From RI-153 sp963721725 (lineage in GTDB: Bacteria; Chloroflexota; Anaerolineae; Caldilineales; Caldilineaceae): DNA of 64,000 nt. Of the stretch, positions 31,501-35,230 are shown piece by piece. The position numbers and the translations under genes are program-made. The notes below the pieces were generated by a model. That model was not told where the DNA came from. It was given only the letters and a program-made list of their open reading frames with translations, and did not search any database. Where the stretch lies: assembly GCA_963721725.1 (NCBI GenBank), contig CAVRLX010000018.1:1-64000 (forward strand), written 5' to 3'. Every line of letters begins with the position of its first letter. Position 1 is the first letter of the stretch.

Positions 31501-31744
31501 GACGGTGGACGGCGAGCGCATCGAGTATGGCCCTGTGCGTGGCTATCTGCCCACTGGCGACGAACCTGTCGTAACCCCCGGTGACTATACGCTCTTCCTG
31601 CCCTGGACAGCCAACAGCCCTGAACCAGATGCAGCCATGCCAACCGAAAGCGACGAACTGCCCACCGAGGCCATAGATCCGACGGAGAGCCACACAGGCT
31701 ATCAAATCTATCTGCCCTATGTAAGTGAGGCGGAGACTCCATAA
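11912..31744 (+). CDS. Giant DUF11-repeat secreted protein (about 6,600 codons), frameshifted
   Basis: The start is ATG 11912, with AAAGGA seven bases upstream (an in-frame ATG at 11936 is also possible). A signal peptide follows (hydrophobic LARLFILPLVLLATLLTG, then ARA). Then come one DUF11 domain (LAIQKEANTNRVAPGSD), three copies of a Cys-flanked cassette (12566-14536), about 37 DUF11-like units (14590-31240), and a C-terminal domain with the tail YTLFLPW, an acidic linker and YQIYLPYV. Indels interrupt the frame near 13490, 14105, 16755, 18876, 19697, 22650-24480 (many) and 25612. Only two bases separate its stop from the LPPTGG protein gene, so the four genes to 35123 look like one operon. 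Function is probably envelope or fibre-forming; this is an inference. Confidence 0.8.
13328..14535 (+). repeat. Near-identical 422-bp direct repeat
   Basis: Bases 13328-13750 and 14114-14535 differ by only two substitutions that I can see and one base of length. The repeat covers the last two thirds of cassettes 2 and 3. The first cassette is clearly diverged, so this pair is a recent duplication or has been homogenised by gene conversion. Confidence 0.8.
13479..14174 (+). CDS. Second open segment of giant protein 2
   Basis: Correct frame from about 13490 to 14105. It ends the second cassette, then has a DUF11-type end (TIITDTLPSGITFQSA to AGTSSFVNQAKLNAS) and the start of the third cassette (CETFYFSRN). 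Near 14107 ACGGG stands where the reading frame needs ACGGGG, a homopolymer-length error. Confidence 0.6.
   Translation: MTPRFRAYVYDYDPITGISTTLGIGVFDALSATILDIATPTPISVDLTGKTLTAGHRLRWRFTAQNISNLPASAITLEYDSTIRPSRSNYCEKAPGTIITDTLPSGITFQSATLNGNPVAPLGNSGQSYNFLVNSTDTTDPGQVTAGQAGVLVVIGTVNTTQSAGTSSFVNQAKLNASDTTCETFYFSRNFKNVGSAGIQNIASRSSPTGLYRRWRRCLRLNCCLARAKRR
14120..17158 (+). CDS. Open segment of giant protein 2: third cassette and DUF11 units 1-5
   Basis: Correct frame from about 14108 to 16755. Two DUF11 subtypes are seen: the standard one (SKRDSLFTDADSDGIASPGD) and one starting SVSDVNGGNLEPGDTLEYT with the ending DSNGDGxNDSxQxTDGDT. They alternate here, as they do again at 23.4-26.0 kb. The frame breaks near 16755 in NPVSAGNQPT. 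Confidence 0.65.
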   Translation: MATVPATELLFGAGEAEIEDFYMDPPTEAAIAFSGVMTTSLHLSKAAGFDARFRAYVYDYDPITGISTTLGIGVFDALSATVLDIATPTPISVDLTGKTLTAGHRLRWRFTAQNISNLPASAITLEYDSTIRPSRSNYCGALPASLTTDTAAAVLGLPVLEASKRDSLFTDADSDGIASPGDTLLYTVTLQNTGNSAASGVIFNDSPDSNTALVIGSVQTSVGTVTTGNGAGHTTVAANIGTIPGGGQVSITFRVRIRNPLPAGVTQISNQGTVNSNELPAVPTDDPDTGTVGDQTATPVSATAAPQITKQSSLVQDADGNGVVSPGDTLRYNLRLVNTGTATTANVLFSDTPDANTTLVVGSVLTDRGTVTTGNSAGNTTVAIAVGNVEPGDVVLISFDVTVNIGLVAGTVLSNQGQITYDSNGDGTNDSTQPTDGDTTQPGNQPTTNPIGGSPEGVAIKSVSDVNGGNLEPGDTLEYTIVLRNTSGFDAPGLVFEDPIPAHTVYLAGSVSSPAASTVVSTTPTLRITGINVPARSQVIVTFRVQVNNPLPAGVTLISNQGRVFFDSNGDGINDSSQTTDGNTVAPGNQPTLIPITAGPNFSQTTKTVALSTDADGNGVVSPGDTVRYTVRIPNTGNQDSLGAVFLLDTIPANTTYVGGSATADRGTASFNTGSNRVEWNGDVPAGTLVTVTFDVTINTGIQSGTVISNQGALRYDTDGDGTPDTTELTDSDTSAPGDQPTTLAVGGSPEGVARKTATDVNGGTLQPGDVLSYTVVLQNTSGFNIVGMEFIDSIPSHTNYITNSLTVPAGATIVTQSPTIRVSGLNVNAFSQVTLTFQVRITTPLAAGVTEIVNQGTVFYDSNGDGTNDASQTTDGNPSQRGQSAHHLARGYNSRILGHQAGQPLYRCGRQRQPQPRRYPPVHGGCLQYRQSGGDECGLCRHTGGEHSPRRRLCPSQRRNDHGGQHSGQYKRRCQYRHAAPLIHHLFPGNDQRSPVRGCNTSGQSGDTLQQ
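16677..18959 (+). CDS. Open segment of giant protein 2, about 5 DUF11 units
   Basis: Correct frame from about 16760 to 18876. Units start at about 16800, 17235, 17670, 18110 and 18545. The pair at 17.7-18.5 kb is nearly identical to the pair at 18.58-19.42 kb, an offset of 877 bp. An indel near 18876 turns GVTEVANQG into GVSGGCEPG. Confidence 0.65.
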   Translation: MSTRARSFMTAMATAPTTPARPPTAIPVSAGNQPTISPVATTLEYSAIKRDSLFTDADGNGSPSPGDTLQYTVVVSNTGNQAVTNVVFADTPGGNTALVVGSVQASAGTITAGNTAGNTSVGVNIGTLPRSSTISFRVTINAPLSAGVTQVANQGTLSSNELPTVITDDPDTPANEDSTKTPIVAAPVLTASKRDSLFTDADGNGTPSPGDTIEYAVTIQNTGNQAATGVIFNDTPDANSALVVGSVTTSAGTVAAGNTAGHTTVSVNIGTIPGGDTVTLTFRVRINNPLPAGVTQIANQGSLTSNQLPTVQTNDPETDTADDATLTPITARPLLSATKRDTLAVDADGNGSASPGDTLEYRVVIRNSGNQAATSVLFNDTPDSNTAVVVGSVQTSAGTVTTGNTAGNTSVSVNVGTIPGGSQAVVTFRVTVRNPLPAGVTEIANQGTVNSKELPTVPTDDPETGAAGDLTRTPVVAEALLDATKRDTLVVDADGNGIANPGDTLEYRVVIHNGGNQAATGVVFNDTPDSNTALVVGSVQTSAGTVIIGNTAGNTSVSVNVGTIPGGSQAVITFRVTVRNPLPAGVTRVVNQGTISSNELPSLSTDDPDTGTADDPTRTPVVAEALLDATKRDTLVVDADGNGSASPGDTLEYRVVIRNSGNQAATSVLFNDTPDSNTAVVVGSVQTSAGTVTTGNTAGNTSVSVNVGTIPGGSQAVITFRVTVRNPLPAGVSGGCEPGHGEQQRVAIPAYRRPGHGCCG
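18868..19812 (+). CDS. Open segment of giant protein 2, DUF11 units
   Basis: Correct frame from about 18880 to 19697: the end of one unit, a full unit starting LLDATKRDTLVVDADGNG, and most of the next (QIAASKRDTLVIDADGNG). It is lost in GGSTGGHHLP, where neighbours have GGSQAVITF. Confidence 0.6.
   Translation: MSAEVANQGTVNSNELPSLPTDDPDTGAADDPTRTPVVAEALLDATKRDTLVVDADGNGIANPGDTLEYRVVIHNGGNQAATGIVFNDTPGANTSLVVGSVQTSAGTVTTGNTAGNTSVSVNVGTIPGGAQVVITFRVTVRNPLPAGVTRVVNQGTVNSNELPSLPTDDPDTANTDDATATPVTAAPQIAASKRDTLVIDADGNGSASPGDTLEYRVVVANSGNQAATGVVFNDTPGANTALVVGSVQTSVGTVTTGNTAGNTSVSVNVGTIPGGSTGGHHLPGDGAQPAARRCDACGQSGHGYRQQLLRDTHG
19670..22840 (+). CDS. Open segment of giant protein 2, about 6.5 DUF11 units
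   Basis: A clean frame from about 19698 to 22650, with units starting at about 19870, 20310, 20755, 21195, 21630, 22065 and 22505. Some units have the variant VDDLLDANT in place of DTPDANT, again in a loosely alternating order. Near 22650 an extra A (CCCAGATGCG for CCCGATGCG) starts the frameshift-dense stretch. Confidence 0.7.
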   Translation: MSARFPVAAQAVITFRVTVRNPLPAGVTRVVNQGTVTGSNFSETPTDDPDTGAVGDTTITPLTAAPVLSATKRDSVFVDADNNGVPSPGDTLLYQVVIRNIGNIAATGIVFADTLDKNTKLVVGSVQTTAGIVTQGNTTGDTKLAVAVGTLPGSGGTATISFRVIVNDPLLAGVVQVANQGTVSSDQLPVLSTDDPDTAANGDKTATPLTAAPLMRASKEDSLFSDADGNGVASPGDTIQFRITVVNDGNIAASTTFVDDLLDANTALTVGSVQISQGTVTKGNNPGDTVVQVDAGTIPGGGGTVTITYRVIIDNPLPAGVISIADQAIVRGGNFPATVTDDPATSPADDATVVLVTAAPILAAAKRDSVFTDADGNGVPSPGDTLLYQIRIDNTGNQAATGIVFNDTPGANTTLVVGSVQTGQGNVIIGNSAGDTRVRVNIGTIPGAASVTLSFRVVIVNPLPQGVTQVVNQGTVSSDQLPIVSTNDPDTAANGDKTATPVTAAPLMQPSKASTLLVDADNNGAASPGDTLLYRVTIANDGNQNATTTFLDDQLDVNTTLVVGSVQVSAGTVISGNTAGDSLVKINVGTIPGGSAVTISYQVTVNNPLPAGVTQVKNQGIVSGGNFPSTPTDDPATPADGDPTLVPVTAAPILGSTKADSLFTDVNGNGQADPGDTLLYQVRIANTGNQAATGVAFEDTPDANTTLVIGSVQRSSGTVILGNSADNTRVAVTIGNIPGGAAVTMSYRVTVNNPLPAGVSQIRNQGRVSSNELPVMLTDDPAAAGTSDPTVTPITAAPRLAVTKADSLLVDADNNGVPSPGDTLLYRVVVVNSGNQAATNVVVDDLLDPNTKLVVGSVQSDRGTVARGNSAGDTSLLVNVGTLPGGGGTAVITFRITVNNPLPAGVTQVANVALVRADTLPTTPSDDPDTPARDDATITPVTSAPALSLTKRDSLFTDADGNGVPSPGDTLLYQIQIVNRGNAAATGVILNDTPRCEYNVGRGPVQTDRGTVTSGNSGGNAAVAANRHAARRRRQRRCQLPGDHCQRSVACWVYPQ
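22641..24500 (+). other. Frameshift-dense stretch of giant gene 2 (about 4 DUF11 units)
   Basis: Four DUF11 units are recognisable (APVLGASKSASLLRDADGNG, AVAVTKSVA, LNGGNLEPGDLLRYT and others), but the frame changes at least ten times in 1.9 kb. Changes lie near 22650, 22680, 22745, 22827, 23250, 23355, 23410, 23480, 23765, 23975 and 24210-24480. Elsewhere in the gene there is about one change per 2-3 kb. The unit order and DNA periodicity are intact. I read this as locally poor consensus rather than a decaying gene. Confidence 0.6.
24256..25665 (+). CDS. Open segment of giant protein 2, DUF11 units of the VNGG subtype
   Basis: Correct frame from about 24490 to 25612. Units alternate between DADGNGAVSPGDTLRYT with AGTAGFDAGNNRVTW and DVNGGNLEPGDVVLYT. 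Stretches at 24480-24700 and 25365-25590 are almost identical. An indel near 25612 (GTCGGGCGGCGCG) ends the frame. Confidence 0.6.
   Translation: MRPSPPGPTLPTTTKTCRSCNDADGNGAGFARPTPCATRCSIPNTGNQDSQGAVASCWTLSRPTPPMWRAVPTASAGTAGFDAGNNRVTWTGNIAAGATVRITFDVTVNSGILLGTVIRNQGTVQYDSDGDGTPDASEPTDGDTSNPGNQSTTVPVGGTPEGLAIKSASDVNGGNLEPGDVVLYTIRLQNSSGFNAVGLEFVDNIPTNTVYVANSVSAPASSTVITTTPTLRIRGIDVAARSQVFISFRVRLVNPMPAGVTEIINQGTVNFDTDGDGINDSSQLTDGDTTQPGNQPTVLPLTAGPNYGTTTKSVVLTADADGNGAVSPGDTLRYTIQIPNTGNQDSLGVVFLLDQIPANTTYVAGSATASAGTAGFDAGNNRVTWTGNIAAGATVRITFDVTVNSGILPGITIANQGTVQYDSNGDGTPDASEPTDGDTSNPGNQPTTVTVGRRARRRGAEECHRRQRR
25493..31744 (+). CDS. C-terminal open segment of giant protein 2
   Basis: This is the longest clean frame, correct from about 25613 to the natural stop TAA at 31742. 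It has about 12 DUF11 units, a last shorter DUF11 domain (LLALNKLSVPPTGTTIFPGN, about 30880-31240) and the C-terminal domain (PIDLLSFTATATDAGLDLRW). The tail is YTLFLPW, an acidic linker (TESDELPTEAIDPTES), then YQIYLPYV ten residues from the end. Confidence 0.75.
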   Translation: MPTRARCSMTAMATARPTPANPPMAIPAIQATSPPRLPSGGAPEGVALKSVTDVNGGELEPGDVVLYTIRLQNSSGFNAVGMEFVDNIPANTTYIANSLLVPAGATIVSQSPTVRVTGINVAADSQEALSFRVRVVNPMPAGVTEIVNQGTVNFDSDGDGINDSRQPTDGDTTQPGNQPTVSPIAATPALAVTKRDRIFTDADNNGTPSPGDTLSYTVTIRNSGNQGTSGVIFSDTPDANTTLVVGSITTSAGSVTSGNVAGQTRVGVAVGTISGGDAVVITFRVQIKNPLPAGVTKIRNQGTAISNELPAALSDDPDTAALGDATLTPISAAPELSASKIDVLFIDADGDGVASPGDTLRYGIAIDNSGNTAATGVIFTDIPGANTTFLPGTVQTTQGTITQGNAASDKSVRVEVGTIPGGAEVIVTFQVRINNPLPAGVTQLRNQGSVSSNELPAVSTDDPDTAANGDATLTPIVATPLISATKRDTLFDDVDNDGVASPGDVILYSTTIINRGDQAATATFLEDRIDANTTFVLGSVQTTRGTVITGNAAGDKAVEVDIGSIPGGGASATITFRVTINNPLPAGVTQIRNQGTVSGSNVPTVVTDDPDTAALGDATLTSISAAPVLEASKRDSLAVDADGDGLPSPGDTLLYNITIHNSGNGAATGVIFADTPGANTALVVGSVQTSAGTVTLGNTTGNSRVQVEIGTIPGGGSVTISFRVKIADSLPAGVTQLSNQGRVGSAELPTLPTNDPDTTQQHDSTLTPVTAIPQVLATKRDALVLDADGNGVASPGDTLLYQVTIRNSGNGAATAVLFADTPDANTALVVGSVQTDLGTVVSGNAANDKIVRVTIGTLPGDTMVTLSFQVTINNPLPAGVDRLSNQGTVSGGNIVSAPTGDPDTPEVNDATLTSISAAPVLEASKRDSLTVDADGDGIPSPGDTLLYNITIRNSGNGAASGVIFDDTPGANTALVVGSVQTSAGTVILGNAAGNRRVQVTIGTVPGATSVTISFRVTIANPLPAGVTQLRNQGTVSSNELPALPTDDPDTTRPGDVTVTPVTAAPQVLATKRDTLFTDADGNGVASPGDTLLYNIVIRNSGNGAATDLVFVDQPDVTTALVVGSVQTDLGTVVSGNAANDKIVRVTIGTLPGGSSVTVNFQVTINNPLPAGVTQISNQGTVSGSNIVSAPTGDPDTPEVNDATLTPISAAPVLKASKRDTLLVDIDSNGIANPGDTLLYNVTIRNSGNGAASGLLFTDFPDANTALVVGSVQTNRGTVTRGNSAGNGSVRVDVGTLPGGSSVTVSFRVTINNPLPANVSQVVNSGLITSNEVPSFSTDDPDTAAVDDPTATPVSAAPALAVSKTDSLFTDADSNGVVSPGDTLLYRVEIVNEGNTAATGAVFQDTPGDYTKLVVGSVQTSAGTVTRGNTAGNTDVRIDIGSIPGGGGRVEISFRVTIDNPLPATITRVANRALLTGDNFSGVVSDDPDSPAADDPAVTPVVGAPTLQSTKRDSLFVDGNGDGRAGPGDTLVYAVTLINNGNVAATGVIFTDLPDLNTPLIVGSVQTSSGTISRGNSAGDTSVRVVVGTIPGGGGHVEISFQVRVVDPLPAGVTQIANQGGISGDNIDPHATDDPDTPQTSDPTLTPVTATPQVDAAKGSSLLVDADGNGTLTPGDTLLYTVIVRNTGNGAAENVIFTDTPDPNTTIVPGSVQTSQGTVLSGNGVGERTVRVDVGTLPARGNVQISYQTRVNDPLPAGVKSITNQGTVTGVNIPDTPTDDPLSPVPDDPTGNAIGAALLALNKLSVPPTGTTIFPGNRITYTVVVANVGTVALTNVVITDSIPVGTTYVDGSATPAPTSGLNPLRWQIPALAVGESVSVRFVVIVNAVGPVLAIRNVANAESAETPLIASPTVVHPFDPTPIDLLSFTATATDAGLDLRWVTGHEIDTWGFHLWRGESDNRSDATRITTVLIPAQGDVNRGGSYSWMDRGATRGVYYRYRLEEQTVDGERIEYGPVRGYLPTGDEPVVTPGDYTLFLPWTANSPEPDAAMPTESDELPTEAIDPTESHTGYQIYLPYVSEAETP
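31243..31741 (+). other. Conserved C-terminal domain and LP-motif tail, copy 2
   Basis: Homologous to 10591-11036: both have an ELLSF/DLLSF start, W-V-T-G-x-EIDTWGFHLWR, IPAQG, and a YRYRLEE/YEYWLQE strand. The tail repeats the two-motif layout (YTLFLPW, acidic Pro/Glu/Thr linker, YQIYLPYV). The shared layout in two proteins with different repeat bodies argues for a sorting or anchoring role. Confidence 0.65.
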
Positions 31745-31746
31745 TC

Positions 31747-32313
31747 ATGAAAGTAATGACCATGTTAAAAAGACTCTATACTTGGAGTGGGTTGCTGGTC
31801 CTGTGGATCATCTTGCTGCTGCTGTTGGCAATGCCTGTGGCTGCGCAACAGCGAGCGCTAACGCCATCCCCGGAGCCACCTACACCCACAGCGACGGACA
31901 CGCCTGTGCCCACAGCGACAGATACAGCACTGCCGCCTGTGCCCACATCAACGGATACACCCTTGCCCACAGCGACAGATACAGCGCTGCCGCCTCTGCC
32001 CATAGCCACAGATACGCCTGTGCCCACGGCGACGGACACACTCGTTCCCGCAGATACCGCACTGCCGCCGCCACCGCCTGCGGCCACGGCTACGCCACTG
32101 CCCGCCGCTACCGCCACGCCTCCGCCTCCGCCCACAGCGACATCAACCCCGTTGCCAAGCGCAGAGCCGACAGCTACACTAACGCCGCCGCCGCCGCTTA
32201 CGTTGCCACCTACGGGCGGGTCTGCCTCTCCTATCAGCCCGCTGATCTTATGGGTGTTGGCAGGGCTGGCAATCGGATTGGGCTTGTTATTCCGCCGTCG
32301 TTTGTATGAATAA
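31747..32313 (+). CDS. Pro/Thr-rich protein with LPPTGG cell-wall sorting signal
   Basis: 188 residues. The N-terminus is a signal peptide (hydrophobic LLVLWIILLLLLAMPVAAQ). The middle is a low-complexity stalk of TATDTxLPPxPT-type units. The C-terminus is LPPTGG, a hydrophobic span of about 20 residues, and RRRLYE, the standard order of a sortase substrate (motif, membrane segment, positive tail). Its start is two bases after the stop of giant gene 2 and its stop overlaps the next start (ATGAATAA), so it is translated from the same message. No sortase gene is in the window. It could be a wall-anchored partner for the giant protein; this is an inference. Confidence 0.8.
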   Translation: MKVMTMLKRLYTWSGLLVLWIILLLLLAMPVAAQQRALTPSPEPPTPTATDTPVPTATDTALPPVPTSTDTPLPTATDTALPPLPIATDTPVPTATDTLVPADTALPPPPPAATATPLPAATATPPPPPTATSTPLPSAEPTATLTPPPPLTLPPTGGSASPISPLILWVLAGLAIGLGLLFRRRLYE

Positions 32314-33838
32314 ACTTATTCGCGTTGGGTTGCTCCTGGGGGTGCTACTTGCGGGTAGCCTCCCCGGAGCCGCCCAGAACTACACACAACGCCAAACACC
32401 TGCCCCCGTTTTCACCGAGACGGGGACAGGTGTTTTTGTGGAATGGCAAAACGTTGATGGCGGCTGGTCGCAGTGGTCCACTGTGGAGATCGGCGGCGTG
32501 CAGATTCCGGCCTATCTCTTCACAGTGCAGATTCGCCCCGCCGCCCGCTTTGAAATTGTGATGGAGCAGACAGAGACGCGCCCGTGGCGTGGGAATCCCG
32601 CTGCCTTCACTGTTGTCGATGCGCCCATCCCGCGCACCGTGGACGGCGACGAGCGGCCCGATCTACGCCAGCGCGCCGTGGCCGAAATGCCCGGCTCTCC
32701 GCTCATGGAAGTGCGCCGCGGGCGGGCGCGTGGCGTCGATAGTGTGGTCATGGCCCTGCTGCCGGTGATCGAAACCGCGGCCGGGCTGCAAGAAGTGGTG
32801 ACCGTGCGCGTATGGCTGCGCGGCGCTACCCTGGCTGCAAGCCTCGCCCCACGTCGATTCGGAGTGGCTGTGCCACCGCCTGCGCCTGTTTCCCGCGCAC
32901 CCGCCGCCAAAATTCTGGTCACCCATGCCGGCATTCAAGAGATTTCAACGGCGGCGTTGCGCGCAGCCGATCTCATCAACACAGATAGCGATCTGCGCAA
33001 GATCACCCTGTGGCGAGAGGGCGATCCCATCGCTGTGGAACTGCTGCCCGATGGCCTGCGCTTCTATGCCCCTGCCGTGGGGGATCGCTGGAATCAGGGC
33101 ACGGTCTATTGGGCCAGCCTGGGCGAGACGCCCTCGCCACACATGGGCAGCCGCGCCGCCCTCACCCAAAGCATAACGGCCGCGTCCACCCAGGATCGGG
33201 CCTGGGAAGAGGGCGAATGGTACGCGCCCACCCGCTACGATTCGCTGTTGCCAGGGCCAGACGGCGATCATTGGTTCGCCGCCGATCTGCGCGCCGGGCC
33301 AGACTTGCCCGCCATGCCGGTGACGGCGACGCTGCTTTCTGCCCTGCCAGTGCTGACCCAGTCCGGTATCTTCACCGTCACCGGCACAGCCTATACCAGC
33401 GGCCAACACAATTTGCAGGTCAACGACCCCGACGGCGCGGCGCGGACACGGCTCACATGGCAGGGGAAAGGCGATTGGCAACACGCCTTTGCACTGACCA
33501 ACGCCAGCCATCAACTTGTGTTGACGCTGGCCCAGAGTACACGCCCCGACGGCATCCAAATTGACCGCCTTCAGTGGCAACGCCCGGCACAGTTGACCTT
33601 TGGCGCACGCGGCGCAGCCTTCTTCACCACCGGCGCGCCCACCCGCTATCAACTGGATGCGTTGCCGCCTGCGTTCGCCCTCTATGATGTCACCGATCCG
33701 GCGCTGCCCCTGCGCGTGGATATTGGCGAGCCGCGCGGATCACCGGTGCTTTTGGACAGCGCCAGCAGCCGCTATCTGTTGGTCTCCACAGCGCACAGCC
33801 TCTATCTGCCGCTGATCGGTGGCCGCCGCGTCCGCTGA
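32306..33838 (+). CDS. Secreted N-terminal half of a C25-type peptidase, or separate secreted protein
   Basis: 510 residues. Signal peptide (LIRVGLLLGVLLAGSLPGAAQ), then beta-rich sequence. Residues about 205-280 (KILVTHAGIQEISTAAL, ITLWREGDPIAVELL, NQGTVYWASLG) resemble the region before the catalytic domain in C25 peptidases of the PorU layout. It ends SLYLPLIGGRRVR. The catalytic half follows in another frame with 20 bases of overlap (33819). Either one base is missing near 33800-33835 and the two form one protein of about 940 residues, or they are truly separate. The second half lacks a signal peptide, which favours one gene. The LYLPLI-RR ending, like the other tails here, favours two. 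Confidence 0.65.
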   Translation: MNKLIRVGLLLGVLLAGSLPGAAQNYTQRQTPAPVFTETGTGVFVEWQNVDGGWSQWSTVEIGGVQIPAYLFTVQIRPAARFEIVMEQTETRPWRGNPAAFTVVDAPIPRTVDGDERPDLRQRAVAEMPGSPLMEVRRGRARGVDSVVMALLPVIETAAGLQEVVTVRVWLRGATLAASLAPRRFGVAVPPPAPVSRAPAAKILVTHAGIQEISTAALRAADLINTDSDLRKITLWREGDPIAVELLPDGLRFYAPAVGDRWNQGTVYWASLGETPSPHMGSRAALTQSITAASTQDRAWEEGEWYAPTRYDSLLPGPDGDHWFAADLRAGPDLPAMPVTATLLSALPVLTQSGIFTVTGTAYTSGQHNLQVNDPDGAARTRLTWQGKGDWQHAFALTNASHQLVLTLAQSTRPDGIQIDRLQWQRPAQLTFGARGAAFFTTGAPTRYQLDALPPAFALYDVTDPALPLRVDIGEPRGSPVLLDSASSRYLLVSTAHSLYLPLIGGRRVR

Positions 33839-35123
33839 GATTCGGACGAGTGCCGCCGCCGCGGTTTCGTCGCCGCGCCCCACGGTTGAGCGCCCAACTG
33901 TCATCACCCACACGCCCGCGGATCGGTCGGCGGCAGTGACGGCGGATGCACTCTACATTGGCCCGGCGCAATTCTTGCCCGGTTTGGAGCCGTTGCTGGC
34001 GCAGCGTCGCGCCCAGGGCTACAGCGTCGCTGCCGTGGATGTGGCCGCGATCTATGACGGCTGGGGCGGAGGGCAGGTCTCACCCAGCGCCATCCGCAAC
34101 TTTTTGCGCTATGTCATGGGCGAGGGCGGCAACCTGCGCGCCGTGACATTGGTGGGCGACGCAACCAGTGATCCGCTCAACTATGGCGGGCATAACAACC
34201 CCAATTTTGTGCCGCCCTATTTGGCAATGGTGGACAAATTCATTGGCGAGACTGCCTGTGAAAGCTGCTATGCCCAACTGGACGGTGATGATCCGGTGAG
34301 CGATCCGTTGCCTGATCTGTGGCTGGGGCGGCTGCCTGTGAAGAGCGCTGGCGAACTTGAGGCGGTGGTACAAAAAATCGTAGGCTATGAGCAGAATGGG
34401 ATCACCCCGGCGGCGGCCTCACGCCTGATTTACGTGGCCGATAACTTCCGCAATGCCGACGGCACGCTGGACGGGGCCGGAGATTTCGCTTTCGCCGCCG
34501 AACAGAGCATCGCCTTGCAACCGGCAAGCGCCGCCCTAGAGCGGATCTACTACGATCCTGCGCCCGTCACCAGCCAACAGCCCTGGCACGAAGCCGACGC
34601 CCGCGCCGCCTATGAAAAGACGGTGGCGGCGTTGAAAGGGGGGGCTGGCTTTGTCAACTATATCGGCCATGCCCATTACTGGCAGTGGGCCTCCACTGAT
34701 CTCAATGCTGACCCTTCCTATCTTTTCGGCCTCTATGATGTGGACAGCCTGAACAACCGCGATGCGCTTTTTATCCTCTTGGCGATGACCTGTCTGACCG
34801 GGGCGTTTCAGACGCCGTCATTCAGCGGAACCACGATTGACGAGCGCTTTTTGCTACACCCCGACGGGGGCAGCGTGGCGGTCTGGGCACCCACCGGCTT
34901 TGGCGTCGCCTATGGGCATGATCGGCTGCAAGTGGGCTTCTATCGCGCCGATCGGCAGAACACAGCCCAGCCCGTGGGCGCGCTGGTTGAGGCTGGCTAT
35001 ACCACGCTCTTTACTCAAGCGGGCTGTTGTCAGGAAGCCCTCCATACCTATGCCCTGCTAGGCGATCCACTTACCGTGCCGCAGGTGCGCTATGGGCTGC
35101 AACTACCATTGGTCATTAAATAA
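33819..35123 (+). CDS. C25 (gingipain-type) peptidase catalytic half
   Basis: 434 residues from GTG. Family C25 cysteine peptidase: YIGPAQFLPGLEPLLAQRRA opening, DATSDP, DLWLGRLPVKSAGELEAVV, catalytic His in NYIGHAHYW (His284 or 286) and catalytic Cys in AMTCLTG (Cys325). It ends GLQLPLVIK, again the LP tail motif. Known C25 members are gingipains and PorU, the sortase-like peptidase of the type IX system. Lying last in the operon of the giant proteins, it could process their tails; this is an inference. It has no signal peptide of its own, see the preceding entry. No terminator is obvious in 35124-35230. Confidence 0.8.
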   Translation: MAAASAEIRTSAAAAVSSPRPTVERPTVITHTPADRSAAVTADALYIGPAQFLPGLEPLLAQRRAQGYSVAAVDVAAIYDGWGGGQVSPSAIRNFLRYVMGEGGNLRAVTLVGDATSDPLNYGGHNNPNFVPPYLAMVDKFIGETACESCYAQLDGDDPVSDPLPDLWLGRLPVKSAGELEAVVQKIVGYEQNGITPAAASRLIYVADNFRNADGTLDGAGDFAFAAEQSIALQPASAALERIYYDPAPVTSQQPWHEADARAAYEKTVAALKGGAGFVNYIGHAHYWQWASTDLNADPSYLFGLYDVDSLNNRDALFILLAMTCLTGAFQTPSFSGTTIDERFLLHPDGGSVAVWAPTGFGVAYGHDRLQVGFYRADRQNTAQPVGALVEAGYTTLFTQAGCCQEALHTYALLGDPLTVPQVRYGLQLPLVIK

Positions 35124-35230
35124 GCGCGCCTGTACCCTGTTGGTTTGTCTAATTTCTCACTTAATGGCATTGTACGGGTATCCTTTTGTAAACCGATCCA
35201 GTAAACCCAAGTGCCTAGAGGAGAGAAGAC

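Noticed and set aside
1..31744. Long open frames on the minus strand opposite the repeat arrays (for example 19853-21739, 25787-26821, 27065-28690, 29252-30784)
   Set aside because: They mirror the repeats of the + strand genes, have biased His/Arg/Gly/Ala composition, no ribosome-binding sites and no recognisable domain. They follow from high GC and strong periodicity.
31725..32309. Alternative + strand frame over the LPPTGG gene
   Set aside because: It lacks a proper start and signal peptide; its Ala/His-rich repeats are the shadow of the Thr/Pro repeats in the correct frame, which has signal peptide and sorting signal.
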